This document shows, piece by piece, positions 7,335 to 14,785 of a stretch of DNA of 14,785 nucleotides. Numbering within the stretch: position 1 is the stretch's first letter; every line of letters begins with the position of its first letter. The notes below the pieces were generated by a model. It saw only the letters and a program-made list of their open reading frames with translations. It was not told where the DNA came from and made no database searches. The position numbers and the translations under genes are program-made. Origin of the DNA: Chloroflexota bacterium. GTDB taxonomy: Bacteria; Chloroflexota; UBA4733. The DNA is taken from assembly GCA_023381895.1 (NCBI GenBank), contig JAMCTA010000091.1, positions 1 through 14,785 on the forward strand. Reading direction: 5' to 3'.

Positions 7335-8255
7335 ATGGTGGAGACAACTCCTCGACGGCGCGTTCTCGTCACGGGAGCCGCTGGTTACGTTGCTCAAATC
7401 AACCTGCCGGCTCTCCGTGACCGCTACGACGTGACCCTGATCGACGTACGAGACACCACGAGAGATGGTAACCTCGTCGAGGGCTTGCAGCACTATGATC
7501 TTCTCGCCGACATGCGCGCGGGCTACCGACCCACTCAAGAGCTCCGCGACTTGATGCGCGACGTCGACACGATTTTCCACTGTGGGTACGTGCTCTCCGA
7601 TCACTGGGCTCCCGACGGCTATGAGCAGGAGCGAGAGAACGTGGACATGGCAGCACTCCTGTTCCGTCTGGCCTCGGAGGAAGGAGTACGGCGAATCGTG
7701 TGTTGCAGCTCCAATCACGCTGCCGACTGGTACGAGAAACTCCTACGCACGAATCACCTAGAGCACCTCGGACCGGAGGATCCTCCCTATTCCGACAACT
7801 GGTACGGGTGGGCGAAAATAGCCATCGAACAGCTCGGTTTTGTCTATGCCAGTGGCATCACTGGCCGGCCAGTAGAAGCCGTGATGCTACGCATCGGCGC
7901 CCCCCGCCTCATCTCACCTACGGCCTTTGAAGATAACCCTGTCGGTTACCGGCGCGATCTTGGCGCCTGGATCAGCGATCGGGACTTCCAGCAACTGGTG
8001 GTCAAGAGCATCGAGACTGGAGACATTCGCAACCGCTGGGGTGTGCCCTTCCAGATCTTTTACGGCATCTCCAACAACACGCGGGCCTTCTGGAGCATCG
8101 CCAATGCCCGTGAGGTGATCGGTTACGAGCCAGCCGATGACTCCGAAGTGACATTTGCAGCCGGCATACAGAGGCTGCTCATCGATCGCGATCACCGAGG
8201 GCGTTTGAACGAAGCATCACCTGTACCCCAAGAGGGGGTGCGCTGGATTCCCTGA
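7335..8255 (+). CDS. NAD-dependent epimerase/dehydratase, uronate dehydrogenase-like SDR
   Basis: A 306-aa extended-type short-chain dehydrogenase. The Rossmann motif is GAAGYVA (residues 14-20; the third Gly of the usual G-x-x-G-x-x-G is Ala), the NAD-selecting acid is Asp37 in LIDVRD, and the active site is Ser125/126 with Y157-x-x-x-K161 in YGWAK. CSSNHAADWYE, the RIGAPR stretch, a D-x-x-x-W-x-S-x-x-D-F element (208-218) and GYEPADD near the end match the layout of uronate dehydrogenases, which oxidise galacturonate or glucuronate to aldarolactones. The substrate is inferred and could be another sugar; a nucleotide-sugar epimerase is the alternative. ATG 7335 directly follows the previous TAG, with AGAGAGGG as ribosome site. 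Confidence 0.78.
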   Translation: MVETTPRRRVLVTGAAGYVAQINLPALRDRYDVTLIDVRDTTRDGNLVEGLQHYDLLADMRAGYRPTQELRDLMRDVDTIFHCGYVLSDHWAPDGYEQERENVDMAALLFRLASEEGVRRIVCCSSNHAADWYEKLLRTNHLEHLGPEDPPYSDNWYGWAKIAIEQLGFVYASGITGRPVEAVMLRIGAPRLISPTAFEDNPVGYRRDLGAWISDRDFQQLVVKSIETGDIRNRWGVPFQIFYGISNNTRAFWSIANAREVIGYEPADDSEVTFAAGIQRLLIDRDHRGRLNEASPVPQEGVRWIP

Positions 8256-8276
8256 TCTGGTGGCACTCACCGTCCA

Positions 8277-10581
<2,305 letters not shown>

Positions 10582-10589
<8 letters not shown>

Positions 10590-11559
10590 GGTTGTGGCGT
10601 TGGGTGAAGCCATGCTGCGACTTTCTCCTCCTGGTTACGGCCGTCTCGAATCGGCGACAAGGTTTGAAGTCGTAGTGGGCGGCTCAGAGCTGAACGTCGC
10701 TGCCGCCCTCGCCCACCTCGGCAGGAGTGTCGATTTCGTCACCAAGCTCCCAACGTCCCCTCTCGGGCGGCTCGTCGCCAGCACAGCGCGCGAGCACGGC
10801 GTCCAAGTCGAGCACACGGTGTGGTCTAGCGAGCGCCTTGGGCTCTACTTCTATGAGCAGGGCCTGGCGCCTCGTCCTTCACAAGTCGTCTACGACCGCG
10901 CTGGCTCCGCTGCGAGCACATTGCATCCACGTGATGTCCCATGGGAAGCGGTCCTTGCAGCTTGCCGCATCTTTCACACGTCAGGCATCACAGCGGCTCT
11001 GTCCGCTGAAAGCCTCGCGACGGTAGAGCACGCCTTGCGCGTCGCTCGTTCACAGGGGATCACGACCACATTCGATCTCAACTATCGCTCTCGATTGTGG
11101 TCTGCCAGCCAGGCGACACAAGCATACGAGCGCTTGCTCCCGCACTGTTCGGTAGTGTTTGCCAGTGCGGGAGCGCTGGAGACGTTTTTCCATCTGCGCG
11201 GCTCCCCGGAGGCTGCAGCTGAAGAACTCTGCCGGCGCTTCGGCGTCGAGTGGACAGTCCTCACAGAACGCAGCGAAGACGGGGGATTGCGCGGCTCAAT
11301 TGCCGCGCTGGCATCCGGAAGAGCAGGGACCTATCGGTCGCAGCTGATCTCCTTCGAGATCGCCGATCGGCTGGGTGGTGGAGATGCCTTCGCTGCCGGC
11401 TTCATCGACGGCTTGCTCACAAACGACCTACACTTGGCACTCAATCAAGGGGCTACCCTTGCAGCACTCAAACATACGATTCCAGGAGAGTTTTGCACCA
11501 TCACACGCGAAGAGCTTAGCGAGTTCCTCGCACACGGAGCGCGTCAGGTCCTGAGATAG
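10582..11559 (+). CDS. Second PfkB sugar-acid kinase, KDG kinase-like
   Basis: A 325-aa paralogue of the preceding kinase. It shares GGSELNVAAALAHLG (33-47), VYDRAGSAAS (103-112), SGITAALSAES, FDLNYRSRLWS (164-174), and a C-terminal signature reading DRLGGGDAFAAGF with catalytic Asp268. The anion-hole motif is GGGD where the upstream copy has GAGD, a variant found among KDG kinases. The substrate is likely KDG, KDGal or a related 2-keto-3-deoxy acid. The gene overlaps the previous one by 8 bp (ATGGTTGA), so translation is probably coupled and the products may be made in similar amounts. Confidence 0.82.
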
Positions 11560-11569
11560 GGGAGCAAGC

Positions 11570-12235
11570 ATGGCAGATAAATTCTCCGAAGCGGACCGAC
11601 CAAGCGTCGCATGGATCGAAGACACGGGGATCACTGCGGTTGTCCGCCTCGATGATTTGAGCTCCACACAGCAACTGGCCGATGCCCTGCTGTTGGGTGG
11701 GGTGCGCTGCATCGAATTCACCCTGACCAATCGCCACGCCATCAATGTCATCGGTGACCTTGTTGCAAGCCACGGCGATCGCCTGCTGATCGGCGCGGGC
11801 ACCGTTCTCGATCCAGAGAGCGCACGCGCGGCGATCACTGCCGGAGCACAGTTCGTCGTCACGCCAACCCTCCGCCTTTCTACTATCGAGCTCTGCCGTC
11901 GCTATGGGATTCCAATCATCTGTGGGGCCTTCTCACCCACTGAGATTCTCACCGCATGGGAGGCTGGAGCGAACTGGGTCAAGCTCTTTCCGGCGAGCGT
12001 GGGTGGCCCTCGCTATCTCCGCGAGGTTCTTGCTCCCCTTCCACAGGTCCGCATCGTTCCCACTGGTGGAGTCTCTCTCGAAAATGCCGCGGAGTTCATG
12101 GCTGCCGGAGCCGTCGCTCTGGCCGTTGGCAGCAACCTGGTCAAGCCCGAGCTGGTGAGCTCTGGACGGTGGGAAGCCATCACTCAAAACGCTCGCAGCT
12201 TCATCTCCATTGTGGTCAGCAATTGCCAGCCCTGA
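11570..12235 (+). CDS. eda: KDPG/KHG aldolase (2-dehydro-3-deoxyphosphogluconate aldolase)
   Basis: A 221-aa class I aldolase that splits KDPG into pyruvate and glyceraldehyde-3-phosphate, the last step of Entner-Doudoroff and hexuronate breakdown. Visible are VVRLDD, the catalytic Glu49 in CIEFTLTN, GAGTVLDPESA (75-85), FVVTPTL, the Schiff-base Lys138 in WVKLFPAS, and PTGGVSLENA (164-173) for the phosphate. It is about 10 residues longer than typical because of its N-terminal MADKFSEADR extension. ATG 11570 follows GGGGAG at a good distance and lies 10 bp after the second kinase, so it closes the enolase-kinase-kinase-aldolase unit. A KDPGal-specific variant is possible. Confidence 0.92.
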   Translation: MADKFSEADRPSVAWIEDTGITAVVRLDDLSSTQQLADALLLGGVRCIEFTLTNRHAINVIGDLVASHGDRLLIGAGTVLDPESARAAITAGAQFVVTPTLRLSTIELCRRYGIPIICGAFSPTEILTAWEAGANWVKLFPASVGGPRYLREVLAPLPQVRIVPTGGVSLENAAEFMAAGAVALAVGSNLVKPELVSSGRWEAITQNARSFISIVVSNCQP

Positions 12236-12358
12236 CACCGTGCCACACTATCGAGACCAGTCTCCCAGACTCCGGCTACACTGTCAGAGGACGAGCCAGC
12301 CCACCTTGCACCTAGCGCCCTGCAGACTCGGCTGGCGTGGTCACCGGGGAGTTCCAAT

Positions 12359-13465
12359 GTGCGCGTGACCTACGTCGGACTGCCGCCCAATCGCCACAGC
12401 GGAACCGGGCAATATGAACAGCAGCTCCTGCGAGCACTCAGCCCCCGCGTGACACCGGAGCGAATCGGTCCCCAGCAAGGGAAGAAGGTGCTGGGACGTG
12501 ACCTCTCGGCACTGCTGCCCGTGCTCGCATCGGCTCCTGGTGGAGAGCTCGCACACGTGCTCTCGTCGCACTTGCACAGAGCGCTGCCACGCTCCGGGTA
12601 CGCCTGGCAAACCCTACCCATCGTCACCACGGTACACGACCTTGGAGCCCTCTATTGCCGGTACGATCGGGCTCAGTCGCCCCTCCTGGACCGCACTCTG
12701 TTCCGTATGGCATTGCTGCTCATGCGCCGACAAAGCCAGCTCATCTTGACGCCTAGCCAGTTCACGAAGGATACGCTCGTGCGCCGGTTGGGCTGGGCAG
12801 ACAAGCAAGTCCAGGTGACACCGGAAGGTCCGACTGTCTCCAGAGTGTGGGGCAAGGCTGAAGCCGTAGCACGCCTGGCGCCAATCATCGGCAGCGAAAC
12901 GGGGAGCGAGACCACCACGTTGCTCAATGTGGGGAGCGAGCTGCCACGCAAGCGCATTCCACTCCTCTTGGACGCCCTGGCTGATGCGCAGCGACTCGGT
13001 GTGAAGATCCGACTCTGGCGTGTCGGGCGAGCTGGCAGCGAACGCTGGCGTCGGCTCTCGCTCGCTGTCCTTCAGCGTCATCCCAACCTGCCGGTGCGCT
13101 TTTTCGACGACGTGTCAGGCGACCTCCTTCCGGCGTTCTACGCGGCCGCTGATCTCTACATCACGACCTCTGCCTACGAAGGCTTCTCACTACCAACGCT
13201 CGATGCCATGGTGTCGCGAACGCCTATCATCGCGACACGCGGCACAGCACTTGTCGAGCTGGTTGGAGGCGCTGGTCTGCTCGTTGACAATGAATCACCA
13301 GCCGGCTTCGCCGAGGCCATTGTCCAGCTCGCCACGAATCCGGCGCAGCGAGCGGAGCTCGCGGAAGCAGGAGCACAGCGCTCGGCAACTTTCACATGGA
13401 AACAGTGCGCTGCTACCACTTTCGAAGTGTACCAGCGGGTCCTCCACGCCACCGGTCGCGTATAG
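12359..13465 (+). CDS. GT4-family glycosyltransferase (GT-B fold)
   Basis: A 368-aa glycosyltransferase. The N-terminal acceptor domain starts MRVTYVGLPPNRHSGTGQYE with the glycine-containing loop of GT-B enzymes, then TVHDLGALYCRYDR (91-104) and LTPSQFTKDTL (130-140). The C-terminal donor domain has LLNVGSELPRKRI (188-200) and the nucleotide-sugar motif YEGFSLPTLDAM (273-284), an E-x7-E type in which the second Glu is Asp282. This layout is common in retaining mannosyltransferases that use GDP-mannose, fitting the guanylyltransferase upstream, though the donor is not proven. The GTG at 12359 has GGGGAG seven bases upstream. The 123-bp gap before it shows no clear terminator or promoter. Confidence 0.85.
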   Translation: MRVTYVGLPPNRHSGTGQYEQQLLRALSPRVTPERIGPQQGKKVLGRDLSALLPVLASAPGGELAHVLSSHLHRALPRSGYAWQTLPIVTTVHDLGALYCRYDRAQSPLLDRTLFRMALLLMRRQSQLILTPSQFTKDTLVRRLGWADKQVQVTPEGPTVSRVWGKAEAVARLAPIIGSETGSETTTLLNVGSELPRKRIPLLLDALADAQRLGVKIRLWRVGRAGSERWRRLSLAVLQRHPNLPVRFFDDVSGDLLPAFYAAADLYITTSAYEGFSLPTLDAMVSRTPIIATRGTALVELVGGAGLLVDNESPAGFAEAIVQLATNPAQRAELAEAGAQRSATFTWKQCAATTFEVYQRVLHATGRV

Positions 13466-13592
13466 CAATCTACTTACGCACAACACTGCGAGGCGACTGG
13501 GGTGTGCCAGCGCTGATCACTCTCAAACTGTGCAGCGGCTCCGTGACCTCTGGCGCCTCCAGAAGAGAGCAACTACTTGACCGGTGTGGCAG

Positions 13593-13666
13593 TACCCCCA
13601 GCGGGATTCGAACCCGCGATCTCCACCTTGAAAGGGTGATGTCCTAGGCCACTAGACGATGGGGGC
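13593..13666 (-). tRNA. tRNA-Glu (anticodon TTC)
   Basis: Minus-strand cloverleaf of 74 nt. Acceptor GCCCCCA pairs with TGGGGGT, the D arm is of the GTCTAGTGGCCTAGGAC type, the anticodon loop CTTTCAA between TCACC and GGTGG gives anticodon TTC (reads GAA/GAG), and the T arm is GCGGGTTCGAATCCCGC. No encoded CCA. It is convergent with the GT4 gene and complements the CTC isoacceptor at 2-75. The 127 bp between it and the GT4 stop show no gene and no T-rich terminator. Confidence 0.96.
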
Positions 13667-13679
13667 CCGACGCTCTGGC

Positions 13680-13709
13680 ATCCTACCTGTGTCACCGTCT
13701 ACACGTCAA
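13680..13709 (-). promoter_or_regulatory. Promoter of tRNA-Glu(TTC)
   Basis: On the minus strand, TTGACG (13704-13709) and TAGGAT (13680-13685) are 18 bp apart and read into tRNA-Glu. The start point would be near 13673, only a few bases before the mature 5' end. The -35 is the same hexamer used by the tRNA cluster at 714-719. The -35 lies inside the inverted repeat at 13696-13728. Confidence 0.65.
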
Positions 13710-13728
13710 GCTTAGTCAGGTGTAGACG
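13696..13728. repeat. 9-bp inverted repeat (stem-loop) at gene end and tRNA promoter
   Basis: CGTCTACAC (13696-13704) and GTGTAGACG (13720-13728) are perfect inverted copies around a 15-nt loop. The loop contains the TAA stop of the leftward oxidoreductase gene (13712-13714) and most of the tRNA-Glu -35 box. It may act as a T-less terminator for the oxidoreductase transcript or as a protein-binding operator. Confidence 0.6.
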
Positions 13729-14785
13729 AGAGAAGAGAGCTGGTACGTGCCCACACGAACTCAGCGATGTGGAGTACGCGCTCCGACCCTTCCTGCTTTC
13801 GGATCATCGACCGGAGATGCGCAATACACCCAGGGTTGTCGGTCACTACGGTCGTGCCGCCGGTTTGCCGGATACTCTCGAGCTTGCGCGCACCGATTGC
13901 CTTCGCCAGGTCGGGATACAAGCCCGACCGCGAGCCACCGAAGCCACAGCACATCACTTCGGACAGCTCCAGGATCTCGCAGCCAAGGTAGCCGGTGAGC
14001 AGCCGGCGTGGTGCCTCGGCATCTTTCAAGACGTGTCGAGCCTGACAGAAGTCATGCACAACAACAGGCTGTCGTTGGCCATCATCCCAGCAACCAGGCA
14101 CGAGCTCTGCGTCATACGCAAGCAAGTGCGTGAAGCTCACCACCCGCCTGGCTAGACGCTCGGCCCTCCGCTGCCAAGCCGGGGCGCTCTCGAGCACGTG
14201 GGTAGCATCGTAGGTCAGCATCGCCACACAACTGCCTGCACCACTCACGATGAAGTCGGCACCAGTGGACTCGAGCACCTCGATAGTCTGCTGCAGCATC
14301 TGCCGTGTTGCGGCCTTGTCTCCCGCATCGAGTGCTGGAAGGCCACAGCAGTGCTGATGGCGCGGAAACACCACTTCTGCGCCGAGAAGTCGCAGCGTCG
14401 AAGCTACAGCTACTGCTTGCTCAGGCCAAAAGCGATCCGTCAAGCACTGAGCAAAGAAGGCGATCCGCTTTCCGGCCAGCACGGACTTGACTTGCGGCTT
14501 CGAAGCCGGGATCGTCCGAGCTTCAGGGCGGTCTCGGAATGGCCGGGAAGCAGGAGTGGGTAGGCTTCTCCAGTTCGCTTGTTGCGCGAGAAAGGGGATG
14601 CTCGTCAGTGAAGACGGCACGTCAATCCACTGCCCACCCCTACTGACTACACCCGCAATTCGCCCGGCCGAGCGTATCGCATGATCAAGAACTGCAGGAT
14701 GCTTCCACAGCTCGATCATGGCGCGCAAAGACACAGGTGCCCCTTGGGCAGCGACGACCTCAGCCCGCCGGTCAAGGATCTGTTG
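13712..14785 (-). CDS. LutB-LutA-like Fe-S oxidoreductase, 5' end beyond the window
   Basis: The frame is open to the window edge, so the gene is partial; a GTG at 14734 would give 340 aa but the coding-like sequence continues upstream of it (VVAAQGAPVSLRAMIEL). The visible N-terminal 70 residues (HPAVLDHAIRSAGRIAG, then LPTPASRPFRDR) resemble the C-terminal tail of LutB. Two CCG domains follow, as in LutA/GlpC/GlcF: first FFAQCLTDRF with HCCGLPALDAG and a later GSC, second VHDFCQARH with MCCGFGGSRSG and NPGC. These cysteines bind Fe-S clusters. LutABC oxidises L-lactate to pyruvate and feeds electrons to the respiratory chain, and other members serve glycolate or glycerol-3-phosphate. The substrate here is unknown; a LutB ferredoxin/LUD part should lie to the right. 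Confidence 0.78.
   Translation of the reverse strand, partial: QQILDRRAEVVAAQGAPVSLRAMIELWKHPAVLDHAIRSAGRIAGVVSRGGQWIDVPSSLTSIPFLAQQANWRSLPTPASRPFRDRPEARTIPASKPQVKSVLAGKRIAFFAQCLTDRFWPEQAVAVASTLRLLGAEVVFPRHQHCCGLPALDAGDKAATRQMLQQTIEVLESTGADFIVSGAGSCVAMLTYDATHVLESAPAWQRRAERLARRVVSFTHLLAYDAELVPGCWDDGQRQPVVVHDFCQARHVLKDAEAPRRLLTGYLGCEILELSEVMCCGFGGSRSGLYPDLAKAIGARKLESIRQTGGTTVVTDNPGCIAHLRSMIRKQEGSERVLHIAEFVWARTSSLLSSTPD

Noticed and set aside
13466..13592. Possible coding remnant after the GT4 gene
   Set aside because: The frame crossing it (ending at 13580) is a shadow of the GT4 gene and the tail has no recognisable similarity.

Overview
The window is a bacterial chromosomal segment of moderately high GC. 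It starts with tRNA genes, passes through a small signalling locus, then a long rightward block of nucleotide-sugar and central-carbon genes, and ends in a leftward Fe-S oxidoreductase gene that runs off the right edge. The fused mannose-1-phosphate guanylyltransferase/phosphomutase, a uronate-dehydrogenase-like SDR, tandem PfkB sugar-acid kinases, a KDPG aldolase and mostly CCA-less tRNA genes suggest Chloroflexota, perhaps Thermomicrobia-like. That placement rests on gene content only and is tentative.

Layout. Positions 1-720 hold six tRNA genes on the minus strand (transcribed Leu-CAG, Ala-GGC, His-GTG, Arg-GCG, Val-GAC, Glu-CTC) behind a clear sigma-70-type promoter (TTGACG, 17 bp, TAGAAT). 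A short stretch resembling the start of a CcdA/DsbD-type membrane protein lies just beyond it. Positions 992-3758 carry a single-domain response regulator (minus) divergent from a membrane sensor histidine kinase (plus). The kinase gene is split by a perfect 554-bp direct tandem duplication that shifts the reading frame. Removing one unit restores a 560-codon kinase.

From about 3969 to 13465 all genes run rightward: a DPM1-like GT2 glycosyltransferase with no ordinary start codon at its 5' end, the GDP-mannose-forming fusion enzyme, a uronate-dehydrogenase-like SDR, then a tightly packed enolase, KDG kinase, second KDG-type kinase and KDPG aldolase cluster, and finally a GT4 glycosyltransferase. 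Enolase and the two kinases overlap by 8 bp each and the aldolase follows after 10 bp, so these four look co-transcribed. The kinases would make KDPG (or an epimer), the aldolase would split it to pyruvate and glyceraldehyde-3-phosphate, and enolase acts in the lower glycolysis that follows. The fusion enzyme would supply GDP-mannose to the flanking glycosyltransferases.

The right end has a tRNA-Glu(TTC) gene (minus) with its own promoter, which overlaps a 9-bp inverted repeat, and a partial leftward gene that looks like the C-terminus of LutB fused to a complete LutA-type double CCG module.

The strongest observation is the frame-breaking perfect duplication in the histidine kinase: a very recent mutation, a reversible on/off switch, or an assembly artefact. 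I see no CRISPR array, transposase or phage gene.
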